Of a DNA stretch of 64,000 bases, positions 25,606 through 34,615 are shown in pieces (position 1 is the first letter of the stretch; each line of letters begins with the position of its first letter). Both the position numbers and the translations under genes were made by a program. Source of the DNA: Koleobacter methoxysyntrophicus (GTDB lineage: Bacteria > Bacillota > Thermosediminibacteria > Koleobacterales > Koleobacteraceae); the NCBI RefSeq assembly GCF_017301615.1, contig NZ_CP059066.1:930001-994000 (forward strand), written 5' to 3'. Under the pieces are notes generated by a model that was given only the letters and a program-made list of their open reading frames with translations, was not told the DNA's origin and searched no databases.

Positions 25606-25944
25606 TTATATATCCACCTTATCCCCTTTTTTTATTTGAAAGTATTTCTTTTGGGCATCCTTAAAGGCTACCATTATTGCCTTCTGGGAAGAACCGAAAT
25701 ACCGGGTCTCCACTTCGGAAGCTATTTCATCTCCATCCTTCTCTATATTTTTACCTACAAAAATCGATTTAATGAATTCGGATGTAATCGGTATTGTGCC
25801 GGAAGCCCCCGCATCTACTATATATCCCGTCTCCCTGTCAACCACAAGACCGATGAAAAACATATTATATATATGGGTTATGGGATTTTTTTGCTGGGAT
25901 TGGGCATTTCCGATAATATAAACCGTATTTTTGGGGTACACCAT
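25606..25944 (-). CDS. DUF3870 family protein
   Basis: 112 residues from the ATG at 25944 (GGAAGGTG upstream); the frame continues open upstream without a ribosome site. The core YPKNTVYIIGNAQSQ, MFFIGLVVDRETGYIVDAGAS and TSEFIKSIFVGKNI fits DUF3870, a small protein with no established function that often sits beside amidohydrolase and amino-acid catabolism genes in Clostridia. Here it is next to the D-aminoacylase/M20/S66 group but has its own terminator. Confidence 0.8.
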   Translation of the reverse strand: MVYPKNTVYIIGNAQSQQKNPITHIYNMFFIGLVVDRETGYIVDAGASGTIPITSEFIKSIFVGKNIEKDGDEIASEVETRYFGSSQKAIMVAFKDAQKKYFQIKKGDKVDI

Positions 25945-26130
25945 AGTTTTACACCTTCCAATGTAGTGTACTATCCCTTCCTTACGGAAGGAGCCTCTCG
26001 CTTTATTCTGCAACCTGCAGTGCTTCAGAGGAGTTAAAAATTCAGCTTGTAGTGTAAATATTCTATAAAAATCTTGATTTTCCTTCTAGAATCTAAAATC
26101 AATTCATTAAAAATTAGAACTAAACCTTCG

Positions 26131-26166
26131 ATTAAAAAAAACCCGGTACACCGTTACCGGGTTTTA
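26131..26166 (-). terminator. Terminator of the porGDAB operon
   Basis: AAAACCCGGTA and TACCGGGTTTT-type arms close a short loop and are followed on the minus strand by eight T, right after the porB stop. Confidence 0.85.
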
Positions 26167-26172
26167 TCTGCA

Positions 26173-27102
26173 CTATTCCTTTTTCTCCCCGCAGCGCTCA
26201 AGGAGCATATCCCAGCGCCTGTCTACTTCTGCCTGAATTTCATCTATAATGTGTCTGTTTTCCGGGTTAAACAGGTGTCTGAAGCGCCCCTGCAGTTTGA
26301 GCCACTCTTCTACGGGAACGTATTTCTTAGGCTTATAGTTCAATTTCCATCTGCCGTTTTCCACCTCAAAGAGGGGCCAGTAACGGGTCTCATATGCCAA
26401 TCTCATAATGTCTGCTATATCGGGGGTATTATACCTCCAGCCCCTCGGGCACGGTGCCATTACATTAATGAAGGCAGGCCCATCAACTTCAAAGGCCTTT
26501 TTAGCTTTATTATAAAGATCCTTCCAGTTATTCGGTGAAGCTTGGGCCACATAGGGTATATGATGGTCCGCCATTATAGCTGCCAGGTCTTTTCTAAACT
26601 GCTGCTTGCCGGGGATGACGGTTCCCGCAGGGCTTGTTGTGGTATCAGCACCCCTTGGAGTAGCACTCGACCTCTGGATGCCGGTATTCATGTAAGCCCC
26701 GTTGTCAAGACATACATACACCATATTGTGCCCTCTCTCCATAGCCCCTGAAAGTGACTGAAATCCTATATCATAGGTTCCGCCATCACCGCCGAAGGCA
26801 ATAAACTTAAAGTTCTCTTTTAATTTACCCTGTTTCTTTAGAGACCTATAAGCAGCTTCCACACCGCTTATGGTTGCGGCTGCATTTTCAAAGGCATTAT
26901 GAATAAAGGAACATCTCCAGGCCGTATAGGGATATATAGTGGTTGCCACTTCAAGACACCCCGTTGCACACCCTACTACTACCGGATCGTCAACAGCATT
27001 GAGGATCATACGGGTGGCTATCCCGTGACCGCACCCGGCACACAGCCTGTGCCCGCCTGTTAGGATCTCTTCCTTTTTAGATAACTCTTTTAAATTCGCC
27101 AC
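26173..27102 (-). CDS. porB: 2-oxoacid:ferredoxin oxidoreductase, beta subunit
   Basis: About 309 residues. The thiamine-pyrophosphate-binding subunit: GHRLCAGCGHGIATRMIL supplies two cluster-ligand cysteines, FAFGGDGGTYDIGFQSLSGA is the TPP/Mg site, and CATGCLEV and APCPRGW complete the pyruvate-type pattern. The GTG at 27102 has AGGAGGT seven bases upstream; the GTG three codons earlier overlaps the ribosome site. Last gene of porGDAB. Pyruvate is the likely substrate, but another 2-oxoacid cannot be excluded. Confidence 0.95.
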   Translation of the reverse strand: MANLKELSKKEEILTGGHRLCAGCGHGIATRMILNAVDDPVVVGCATGCLEVATTIYPYTAWRCSFIHNAFENAAATISGVEAAYRSLKKQGKLKENFKFIAFGGDGGTYDIGFQSLSGAMERGHNMVYVCLDNGAYMNTGIQRSSATPRGADTTTSPAGTVIPGKQQFRKDLAAIMADHHIPYVAQASPNNWKDLYNKAKKAFEVDGPAFINVMAPCPRGWRYNTPDIADIMRLAYETRYWPLFEVENGRWKLNYKPKKYVPVEEWLKLQGRFRHLFNPENRHIIDEIQAEVDRRWDMLLERCGEKKE

Positions 27103-27114
27103 TTTTTCCACCTC

Positions 27115-28296
27115 CTATTCCCTTACTCCAAGGTAAGTAATGAGATTGTCGTACTTACCTGTTTCCTTTATCTTCTCCAGATCTGCATAAACCCTGGCAA
27201 CATCTTCGGGAACTACATCCCTTCCACCCAGGCCGTAAATATAGTTAACAACTTTAATATCGTTCTTCATATCAAACAGTGCGGACCTTACAGGCGCAAA
27301 TACGGGCCCGCCGAAATTCGAGAAGGTTTCAGCCCTGTCCATTACTGCAAGGGCCTTCACATTCTTAACGGCTGCTGCAATCTCTTCATAGGGGAACGGC
27401 CTGAATACCCTGAGTTTCAGCAACCCGGCCTTTTTGCCCTGTGCTCTCAGCTCATCCACTACATCTTTGGCAGTTCCTGCAGCCGAATTTAATATGATAA
27501 CGGCAATCTCCGCATCATCCAGCTTATATGCCTCAAAGAATCCGTATTCCCTGCCGGTTAATTTTTTGAACTCCCCGGCCACCTCAAGTATTACATCTTT
27601 TGCATTTTTCATGGCTTCTGCCTGCTGTCTCTTGTGTTCAAAATAGAAATCGTAGAGGTCAAGGGGCCCCATAGTGATGGGATTTTCAGCATTCAGCAGG
27701 TAATGGTCCGGTTTATACGTGCCGATAAAGTTTTTAACCGACTCATCATCGATGATCTCCAGATTTTCCAGGGCATGGCTTATAATAAAGCCGTCCATAG
27801 TCACCATAACGGGCAGGAGTACCTTCGGATTCTCGGCAATTTTAACAGCCTGGATCATGTTGTCATAGGCTTCCTGGGCATTTTCAGAATACAGCTGTAT
27901 CCAGCCGGAGTCCCGGGCGCCCATAGAATCACTGTGATCACAGTGGATATTTATAGGTGCACTCAATGCCCTGTTGACAACAGGCATCACTATGGGCAGC
28001 CTGTTTGATGCCGCAATATATAATACCTCCCACATAAGGGCAAGGCCGTTAGCGGAAGTAGCCGTCATAGCCCTGGCCCCAGCAGCGGCTGCACCTACCG
28101 TTGCGCTCATTGCACTGTGTTCGCTTTCAACGGTAACAAATTCGGTATCAACCTGGCCGTTGGCAACAAAAGATGAAAAAAACTGAACGATTTCCGTCTG
28201 TGGTGTTATGGGATATGCAGCAACTACATCGGGGTTGATCTGTTTCATGGCTTGTGCTACAGCTTCGTTCCCCGTTAAAGCTACTCTTTTATTCAT
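27115..28296 (-). CDS. porA: 2-oxoacid:ferredoxin oxidoreductase, alpha subunit
   Basis: About 393 residues from the ATG at 28296, which follows GGAAGGAGGAG. Blocks: ALTGNEAVAQAMKQINPDVVAAYPITPQTEIV at the N-terminus, TVESEHSAMSATVGAAAAGARAMTATSANGLALMWE, and the C-terminal AVMDRAETFSNFGGPVFAPVRSAL. This is the arrangement of the four-subunit pyruvate:ferredoxin oxidoreductase, which oxidatively decarboxylates pyruvate to acetyl-CoA and reduces ferredoxin. Confidence 0.95.
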   Translation of the reverse strand: MNKRVALTGNEAVAQAMKQINPDVVAAYPITPQTEIVQFFSSFVANGQVDTEFVTVESEHSAMSATVGAAAAGARAMTATSANGLALMWEVLYIAASNRLPIVMPVVNRALSAPINIHCDHSDSMGARDSGWIQLYSENAQEAYDNMIQAVKIAENPKVLLPVMVTMDGFIISHALENLEIIDDESVKNFIGTYKPDHYLLNAENPITMGPLDLYDFYFEHKRQQAEAMKNAKDVILEVAGEFKKLTGREYGFFEAYKLDDAEIAVIILNSAAGTAKDVVDELRAQGKKAGLLKLRVFRPFPYEEIAAAVKNVKALAVMDRAETFSNFGGPVFAPVRSALFDMKNDIKVVNYIYGLGGRDVVPEDVARVYADLEKIKETGKYDNLITYLGVRE

Positions 28297-28319
28297 GCTT
28301 TCTCCTCCTTCCATTCCAA

Positions 28320-28694
28320 TTATATCTTCTCTTTTTCTTCAGAATCTGCCTTCGATATCTCATCTTCGCTGACAAAATATATAGCTTTTGTAGGGCATAC
28401 ATTCACACATATCCCGCAGCCCTTACAGTGATGGTAATCGAACTGTTTAAATTTGCCGTCTTCAGGTATTATAGCTGAATCGGGACAGAATCTCCAGCAC
28501 ATAAGACAGTGAACACATTTTTCAGAAATACATACGGGCCTGAAGGTCCTCCAATCCCCCGTCTCGTAAGACTCAGCATTACCTGCAGCAGGTATTATTC
28601 CTCCTATAGGGAGGTCTTTCCATCCCTTATCAGGGGTAATAGCTTCCGCAGCCTTTACTTTATCACCCTGACCGAAGTTCCTGTTAAAGGTCAT
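28320..28694 (-). CDS. porD: 2-oxoacid:ferredoxin oxidoreductase, delta (ferredoxin-like) subunit
   Basis: 124 residues. Two [4Fe-4S] motifs are complete: CVHCLMCWRFCPD near residues 60-72 and CKGCGICVNVCPT near 89-101. The preceding segment WRTFRPVCISEKC is typical of PorD. Its ATG overlaps the porG stop by 4 bp. Confidence 0.95.
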   Translation of the reverse strand: MTFNRNFGQGDKVKAAEAITPDKGWKDLPIGGIIPAAGNAESYETGDWRTFRPVCISEKCVHCLMCWRFCPDSAIIPEDGKFKQFDYHHCKGCGICVNVCPTKAIYFVSEDEISKADSEEKEKI

Positions 28695-29272
28695 TCTCCC
28701 TTCACCTCCTGGTAAGCCCTTTCTATAGCTTTAAGATTCCCCTCTATTACTTCGGGCTTGGACCTAAACTTCTTCTCCAGCTGTTTTTTTGTATCTTCAA
28801 CAAAGGCTTCATAGGGTATAATCCCCGTAACCCTGATTAAAGCACCCATTAAAGGAGTGTTCGGGATCACCCTCCCTATGGTTTCAAGGGAAATCTGATT
28901 TGCGTCTACCGTATAAACCTTGCCGGTTTTAATGCCTAACTTTTTCCTCATTTCTTCAGGGGATTTGTTAGTATTGATGATGAATATGCCGTCTTCAGGA
29001 ACCCCCTTTGCTACATCTGTCGTTGACCCTATTAGAGTGGGGTCCAGAACTACCACAACATTTGGGTTTGCGATATTGCAGTGTATTCTAATAGGTTTAT
29101 CGCTTATTCTGTTGTAGGCTGTTACGGGTGCCCCCATTCTTTCGGGGCCGTATTCAGGAAACCCTTGGATGAATTTCCCTACCTGTGAAGCTGATTCTGC
29201 AAGCAATAAAGCAGCCGTTTTTGCTCCCTGGCCGCCCCTTCCATGCCATCTGATTTCTACTACATTACTCAT
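28691..29272 (-). CDS. porG: 2-oxoacid:ferredoxin oxidoreductase, gamma subunit
   Basis: 193 residues. EIRWHGRGGQGAKTAALLLAESA (6-28) is the signature of the gamma subunit/domain; GFPEYGPERMGAPVTAYNRISD and NTPLMGALIRVTGI follow as expected. First gene of the operon, behind GAGGATT. About 220 bp upstream begins a cluster of repeated TATAACAG sites. Confidence 0.95.
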   Translation of the reverse strand: MSNVVEIRWHGRGGQGAKTAALLLAESASQVGKFIQGFPEYGPERMGAPVTAYNRISDKPIRIHCNIANPNVVVVLDPTLIGSTTDVAKGVPEDGIFIINTNKSPEEMRKKLGIKTGKVYTVDANQISLETIGRVIPNTPLMGALIRVTGIIPYEAFVEDTKKQLEKKFRSKPEVIEGNLKAIERAYQEVKGE

Positions 29273-29492
29273 ATTTTTTAATCCTCCCTTCTCATTTTAT
29301 AGATTAAAATATTATGTTCGATAGACAAAATTAAAAAAGTCACCTCCTTACCCGGCCTGCAAAGGATTCAACTTATCCGGGAATTTTTTATAATTTCTGT
29401 AATATTGATAAATTAATAAAAAGGGGATAATGTTCACACTAAAATTGAGAGAAACACAGCAGCACAGGCCTGAATTGTAAATATTCAAAAAA

Positions 29493-29644
29493 CTGTTATA
29501 AAACAAAATCCATTCCTTAAATGTGTATTATAACAGTAGAGGAGTTTACATAATACAGGCAGTGTTTTGCTGTTATTACACTGTATTCAGAACTATAACA
29601 GCTGTTTTTTTCAAAATATAACAGGTCTCTTTTAAGTATAACAA
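29493..29644. promoter_or_regulatory. Cluster of TATAACAG sites upstream of porGDAB
   Basis: The octamer TATAACAG occurs at 29529, 29594 and 29617 on the plus strand and at 29493-29500 on the minus strand. One-mismatch copies start at 29637 (plus) and 29570 (minus). The last three plus-strand copies are 20-23 bp apart, about two helical turns. The 29273-29701 gap holds this cluster and no supportable gene. It may bind a regulator of por, of bofA, or of neither. Confidence 0.5.
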
Positions 29645-29701
29645 AAAGGTATAATATCGTCAACAATAATAAAAAAAATAAGCAGCCGCTCAAGGCCGCT
29701 A

Positions 29702-29977
29702 TCAAGCACCCAGAACATATTTCAAAGCTATCAGGAGAATAACCCCCGGAATACCTAGAAATCCAGCTATAAGGGCAGTAATGGGATTTATGGCTATATG
29801 CAGCCCAAAAGCCCCTCCAATAATATTCAAAAACCACAGCAGGAGCCCGCCTATTAAACCGTTGAAGATTAGCCTAAAAATAAACCTGAGCGGAATAAAG
29901 AGAATCCTCCCGATAATATAAAGGAGTATAATTCCAAATGCATAGGCTACAACTATCGAAAGGTCTAAATTGCCCAC
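29702..29977 (-). CDS. bofA: Pro-sigma-K processing inhibitor BofA-like protein
   Basis: 91 residues, with two or three membrane segments (about 8-28, 38-52 and 65-88). The end NPITALIAGFLGIPGVILLIAL is the BofA family signature. In Bacillus, BofA sits in the outer forespore membrane with SpoIVFA and holds back the protease SpoIVFB. Its place after recR and yaaL matches Bacillus. GTG start behind GGGGGG. Clostridia often lack a classical SpoIVFB pathway, so the exact role may differ. Confidence 0.9.
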   Translation of the reverse strand: MGNLDLSIVVAYAFGIILLYIIGRILFIPLRFIFRLIFNGLIGGLLLWFLNIIGGAFGLHIAINPITALIAGFLGIPGVILLIALKYVLGA

Positions 29978-30028
29978 CTTGATCCCCCCTCGCCGGCAAT
30001 AATGCCAGACATTTTATATAAATATATT

Positions 30029-30334
30029 TCAAATCTCTTCCGAGAATTCCAATTTTATTCCTTCCTGTCTGGCTCTTTTAAGGAGATACATGTATTTTCT
30101 TTGAGCAGCTTCAACCAGATATATCGCATGATCTACCAGGTCCGGGTCGGTTACCGACTCGAAATATTTCTGAGCTGATATCCATTCCGCTCTCGCCTCT
30201 TCAACGGCATCCAATAGATTATCATGAATAGGGCCTTTAACTATATCTTCTTCATTCAGGATTATTCTCGAGGTAAGGGCACTCAAATAATTATAGATTC
30301 CAGAGAGGGAGGTCCTCATGTCTATATTCGGCAT
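30029..30334 (-). CDS. yaaL: YaaL-like protein (DUF2508)
   Basis: 101 residues, largely helical. LLDAVEEARAEWISAQKYFESVTDPDLVDHAIYLVEAAQRKYMYLLKRARQEGI fits the DUF2508/YaaL family, of unknown function. Conserved position between recR and bofA. Confidence 0.87.
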   Translation of the reverse strand: MPNIDMRTSLSGIYNYLSALTSRIILNEEDIVKGPIHDNLLDAVEEARAEWISAQKYFESVTDPDLVDHAIYLVEAAQRKYMYLLKRARQEGIKLEFSEEI

Positions 30335-30425
30335 ACTGCATCACATCCCCTATTTTTTTATTTTAAATTATGCCCATAATAAGGGGATGTTATACGGCAA
30401 GAGGTGCCCTGAAACTTCACCTTTT

Positions 30426-31025
30426 TTATATCTCCTTCCTGCCCTCGAGAGCCTTTGTGAGAGTAACCTCATCGGCATATTCCAGGTCGCCCCCAACGGG
30501 TACGCCGTGAGCGATTCTCGTTACCCTGATCCCAAACGGCTTAATCAATCTTGCTATATACATGGCCGTAGCTTCTCCCTCTATATTCGGATTCGTAGCG
30601 AGGATTACTTCTTTTACGGTAGTCTTCTGTATTCGGTCCAGCAGTTCCTTTATCTTTATGTCATCGGGACCAATGCTCTCCATCGGCGATATAGCACCGT
30701 GGAGGATGTGATAAAGGCCCCTGTATTCCCTGGTCTTTTCCATGGCAACCACGTCCCTGGGGTTTTCTACAACACATATCACCGTATTATCCCGGGTTTT
30801 TGACGAACATATACTGCATGGATCTTCATCAGTAAGATTGCCGCAAATTGAACAATACCGTATCTTTTCCCTGGCTTCTATCAGGGCATCGGCCAGCTTT
30901 TTCACCCTTTCCCTGGGAAGGTTGAGAACATGAAACGCCAGCCGCTGAGCAGTTTTGGGGCCGATGCCCGGTAGTTTGCCGAATTCTTCTATGAGTCTGG
31001 CCAGGGGCCTTGCATAATATGACAT
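30426..31025 (-). CDS. recR: Recombination mediator protein RecR
   Basis: 199 residues, standard length. Helix-hairpin-helix [15 protein letters not shown] (17-31), a C4 zinc finger [16 protein letters not shown] (57-72) and a Toprim domain from about 80 ([19 protein letters not shown]). It acts with RecF and RecO in loading RecA at gaps. Twelve bases after ybaB. Confidence 0.98.
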   Translation of the reverse strand: MSYYARPLARLIEEFGKLPGIGPKTAQRLAFHVLNLPRERVKKLADALIEAREKIRYCSICGNLTDEDPCSICSSKTRDNTVICVVENPRDVVAMEKTREYRGLYHILHGAISPMESIGPDDIKIKELLDRIQKTTVKEVILATNPNIEGEATAMYIARLIKPFGIRVTRIAHGVPVGGDLEYADEVTLTKALEGRKEI

Positions 31026-31037
31026 ATGTTCCCCCCC

Positions 31038-31358
31038 TTAGAACATACCCGGAATCTTTATTCCTCCCGTTATCTTGGCCATCTCTGCAGCTACCATTTC
31101 CTCCGCCTGCTTCAAGGCTTCATTGGCTGCAGCCAGTATCAGGTCCTGAAGCATTTCCACATCATCGGGGTCCACAGCATCGGGATTTATCACTATATCG
31201 ACCAGTTCTTTTTTCCCGTTGGCCACTACTCTGACAACTCCACCCCCTGAAGTAGCCTCTACCGTCTTTTCGCCCAGTTCTGCCTGGAGCTTTTGTATCT
31301 CCGCCTGCATTTTCTGGACCTGTTTCATCATCTTTCCCATATTCCCCATACCTTTCAT
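31038..31358 (-). CDS. ybaB: YbaB/EbfC nucleoid-associated protein
   Basis: 106 residues: a Met/Lys-rich N-terminus, the coiled coil [19 protein letters not shown], then the beta segment [30 protein letters not shown]. It is a small dimeric DNA-binding protein co-transcribed with recR, as in most bacteria. AGGAGGAG precedes the ATG. Confidence 0.97.
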   Translation of the reverse strand: MKGMGNMGKMMKQVQKMQAEIQKLQAELGEKTVEATSGGGVVRVVANGKKELVDIVINPDAVDPDDVEMLQDLILAAANEALKQAEEMVAAEMAKITGGIKIPGMF

Positions 31359-31402
31359 TTTAAAAAATCTCCTCCTTGATTTGTTTTATATCGATTTTTA
31401 TT

Positions 31403-32773
31403 TCAATTTCCGTTCGGAATATCCCATATAGCCTCTTCCTGACCGTTTTCTGCATTTATAAAAACCCAGTAATACCTCCCGTTATTTTCAACTTTGAACC
31501 TCCAGCACAGTTTCCCTCCATGGAGCAAAACGAGGTCTCCCACTGACATTATCTTATTTTGGGGATTTATCCTCTCTCTTGCTACAGACAGGGATATGGC
31601 AGGAGCCAGGTCCAGGTGTATTTCATCGATTTCAACATTTTGGGGGAATGAAAATTCCGAAGCCGTATCAGACAGCCCTAAATCTTCTTTAAGCCGGGGG
31701 TATCTGTAAAAACTGATAACCCTGCCTTCTTTAAGGCTTACTTCCAGCTCAATCCTTCCCGGATAAATCATTACCCCGTCCTTTGACTCCAGAAAGGAAA
31801 ATAAAACGGTACCGTTTCTAGCGGAATGACTGAGTTTCACCGTATCGGCAAAACCGTGTTCATTAAGGAAATCCCTGGCTATCTTTTCCCCCCTTTCTAC
31901 CGATAGTTTCCCATCTGCAGAGGGTTTTTGATTTGTATTATGGGCATAATATGCCCTTACGGATTTATCAAAGACATTAATGTGCACCCGATATGCCCTG
32001 CCGCCATCATCTATGGCAAATACTACATTTTCACCATTTTCACCACTATAACCCTCAAACTCTAATTCCCTTCCCACGGCAACGGCACCTAAAAATGCCT
32101 TTGCGATATCAGCAAACTCATTATCGGCAGGATTATTCTCAATATCCTCAATAACGTTCTTGTAATATTGTTCCCAATAGCCGTTTCTTCCTTCCTCTTT
32201 TTCTTCCGTTTCCAACGCGGTCGCTAATTCTACATTTCTGTTATGAAAGTAGTCGCTTAACCTTTCAAAAAGGCTGTAAAATTCCTTCCTTTTTGCCTTT
32301 TCAGAGGCTGGTATATCAAGGAAAACCCGTATATGCCCGGCGGCATTTTCAATGCTTTCCGTATAGAAAATCAGCCTTTGAACCAGTTCATTGGAGGGCA
32401 CTGTATTACCCGGAGAAAATCCCTGTAAATCCGATTTTAAACCGTACAGGAAATCGCTGAAGAAAGGCCGGGAACCGGTTGTAATTTCAAAGTCTGTTAC
32501 CACCTGATATATGTCATCTATCATACCGTATGCTTTATTGAGCTGCTTTGATATATAGACCGGGTCACTGCTTACCAGAGCCTTCCTTATTAAATCCGCG
32601 GAACCGGTTAAAGAAGCATAGACCTTCTGAATCCCCTTTTCATATACAGCCGTTAATTCCCTTTCAACAGCTAGGTATTCGCTGTGATAACGGTAGCAGA
32701 AAAAAGCTGCTGAAGCAATGATTAGCAGGAAGAAAAGGGTTAGAAATCTATTCCCCTTTTTCTTCTTCCTCAA
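31403..32773 (-). CDS. YpeB-like protein with PepSY-type repeats
   Basis: 456 residues. There is one N-terminal membrane segment (about 10-28), then a long helical domain (30-200), then PepSY-like units (about 215-450), for example AYRVHINVFDKSVRAYYAH, LSVERGEKIARDFLNEHGF and a final WRFKVENNGRYYWVFINAENGQE. This layout resembles YpeB, the spore protein that stabilises and inhibits the cortex hydrolase SleB. No sleB gene is beside it, so the role is inferred. TTG start with GGAGGAG upstream; the start lies within the -1-frame tail of dnaX. Its insertion between dnaX and ybaB departs from Bacillus order. Confidence 0.75.
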   Translation of the reverse strand: MRKKKKGNRFLTLFFLLIIASAAFFCYRYHSEYLAVERELTAVYEKGIQKVYASLTGSADLIRKALVSSDPVYISKQLNKAYGMIDDIYQVVTDFEITTGSRPFFSDFLYGLKSDLQGFSPGNTVPSNELVQRLIFYTESIENAAGHIRVFLDIPASEKAKRKEFYSLFERLSDYFHNRNVELATALETEEKEEGRNGYWEQYYKNVIEDIENNPADNEFADIAKAFLGAVAVGRELEFEGYSGENGENVVFAIDDGGRAYRVHINVFDKSVRAYYAHNTNQKPSADGKLSVERGEKIARDFLNEHGFADTVKLSHSARNGTVLFSFLESKDGVMIYPGRIELEVSLKEGRVISFYRYPRLKEDLGLSDTASEFSFPQNVEIDEIHLDLAPAISLSVARERINPQNKIMSVGDLVLLHGGKLCWRFKVENNGRYYWVFINAENGQEEAIWDIPNGN

Positions 32774-32863
32774 AATCTTCTCCTCCCTCTTCTACAATTT
32801 CAATAACATTTTCATATCCTTCAAATATCTCTTTGATCTGTTGAATAAATAGTTCGGTATCAT

Positions 32864-34615
32864 CTAGGGTTTTTTTTTACCCACCGGTTTGGCAGTATTA
32901 TCTGCAGCACTTTCTTCAAGAACGAAATTGATGCTTAAAGGCCTGCCTACCTCATCTTTCAAAAGGGTTTCTATATAACCCTTTTCTCTTTCTACAATCC
33001 CCTTATGACCTTCATAACCCTTTATACCTATTTCAATGTTACTGCCGCCGTAAATCCTCTTGGGCAAAGCCCTTCCTTCTGTAAGGATCGAATATAATGA
33101 AATCTTTTCCGTCTTTATTTTCGTTATAATATTCTTCCATGCTGCTTTTACATCTTCAAGGCTTATTTCGGGCTCAGTCTTACGGGCCTCATCCGGCCCG
33201 CCCTGATTCCTTCCGGCCGCTCGAACGCTGTCACTGCTGTTACGGGTGCTACGGGCACCGGTTTCACCGGCATCTTCCGTTTTCGTCCTCTCCGATGTCT
33301 CACCACCCTCAGATGGGATCCCCGCCGTTCTAACCCTCTCTGATGTCTTACTGCCGCGAGAGGAGGTTCCGCTTTCGGATTTGCCTGGGAAATTGGCTGT
33401 TTTTAAGGATTGCGATGATGCTGTTTTTACATTTCCCGATTTCTTATCACTTTCAGGAGGTATACCCGCCTCGAGCTTCTCTTCCAGCATCCTTAATCTT
33501 TCAAGAATCCCCTCCGTGGAATCGTCCAGCCGGGGTCTGGTTAACTTAATAACGGCCATTTCCAGGACAATCCTGGGATGGGCCGACCACCGGGTATCCC
33601 TTTCTGCCGAAGACAGGACATTTAAAATCCATATTATATATTCCAGAGATATCCTTTTCCCCTGGGCTTTCAGGTCTTCTATAATCTCTGCCGGCAGTTC
33701 AACCAGGTCTTCCGCCCTGTCGGAGACCTTGCATATCATTAGGTTCCTGAAATGATGGATTAAATCCTTTACAAATTGGTGTATATCCTTCCCCTTTATT
33801 ATAATATCTTCTATGACCCTGAGACTGCCGGCCGGGTTATTATCTATTATTGAATCGGCAAATTCAAACAGCGTCTCATCATTAACGGTCCCTAGGATGT
33901 CAGAAACTACCTCACAGGTTATGGCACCATCGCTGTAAGAAATACACTGGTCGAGGATGCTGAGGGCATCCCTCATAGCCCCTTGGGCGTTTCTGGCTAT
34001 GGTTTCCAGGGCTCTGGCCTCTGCCCTGATATTGTTTTCCTTTAAAATATTCTCCATCTGCCTGATTATATCTCTCACAGAAAGGCGCTTAAAATCGAAC
34101 CGCTGGCACCTGGACAAAATGGTGGCCGGGAGTTTATGGGGTTCTGTAGTTGCCAGTATGAAGATGGCGTGTTTCGGCGGTTCTTCAAGGGTTTTCAGCA
34201 GGGCATTGAAGGCTTCCGTTGTTAACATGTGAACTTCATCGATTATATATACCTTGTATCTTCCCTCTGAAGGAGGGTACTTTATTTTATCCCTTAATTC
34301 CCTTATCTCTTCTATCCCCCTGTTGGAAGCACCATCTATCTCTATGACGTCCATTACCCTGCCCGAGTTTATGCCCTGGCATATGTAACACCTATTGCAC
34401 GGTTCGGGGGTCGGGCCCTTTTCACAGTTTAATGCCTTGGCAAATATCTTTGCGGTGCTGGTCTTCCCCGTACCCCTTATACCGCAGAAAAGATAAGCAT
34501 GAGCTATTCTGTTGTTTATTATAGCGTTTTTAAGGGTCCGGATAATGTGGTCCTGGCCGATGACTTCATCGAAGGTTTTGGGCCTCCACTCCCTGTATAA
34601 GGCAATATATGCCAT
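32864..34615 (-). CDS. dnaX: DNA polymerase III gamma/tau subunit
   Basis: About 583 residues in the zero frame. AAA+ clamp-loader ATPase: Walker A GIRGTGKTSTAK near residue 42, Cys cluster (CEKGPTPEPCNRCYIC) near 62-77, Walker B IIDEVHML near 118 and SRC box ATILSRCQRF near 165. A low-complexity Ser/Glu/Arg linker (about 370-490) leads to a tau-like domain. The zero frame ends KKKP-stop directly after a run of nine A. A -1 shift there would add about 38 residues, to a stop at 32748. The start at 34615 (MAYIALYREWRP) has AAAGG nine bases upstream. Confidence 0.97.
   Translation of the reverse strand: MAYIALYREWRPKTFDEVIGQDHIIRTLKNAIINNRIAHAYLFCGIRGTGKTSTAKIFAKALNCEKGPTPEPCNRCYICQGINSGRVMDVIEIDGASNRGIEEIRELRDKIKYPPSEGRYKVYIIDEVHMLTTEAFNALLKTLEEPPKHAIFILATTEPHKLPATILSRCQRFDFKRLSVRDIIRQMENILKENNIRAEARALETIARNAQGAMRDALSILDQCISYSDGAITCEVVSDILGTVNDETLFEFADSIIDNNPAGSLRVIEDIIIKGKDIHQFVKDLIHHFRNLMICKVSDRAEDLVELPAEIIEDLKAQGKRISLEYIIWILNVLSSAERDTRWSAHPRIVLEMAVIKLTRPRLDDSTEGILERLRMLEEKLEAGIPPESDKKSGNVKTASSQSLKTANFPGKSESGTSSRGSKTSERVRTAGIPSEGGETSERTKTEDAGETGARSTRNSSDSVRAAGRNQGGPDEARKTEPEISLEDVKAAWKNIITKIKTEKISLYSILTEGRALPKRIYGGSNIEIGIKGYEGHKGIVEREKGYIETLLKDEVGRPLSINFVLEESAADNTAKPVGKKKP
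32870..32878 (-). other. A9 slippery run at the 3' end of dnaX
   Basis: On the minus strand nine consecutive A follow the codon GGT and precede CCC TAG. Reading -1 after them avoids the stop and continues with TLDDTELFIQQIKEIFEGYENV and a further acidic tail ending at 32748. Confidence 0.6.

Noticed and set aside
26101-26540. Plus-strand frames opposite porB
   Set aside because: Shadows of the strongly conserved porB coding sequence.
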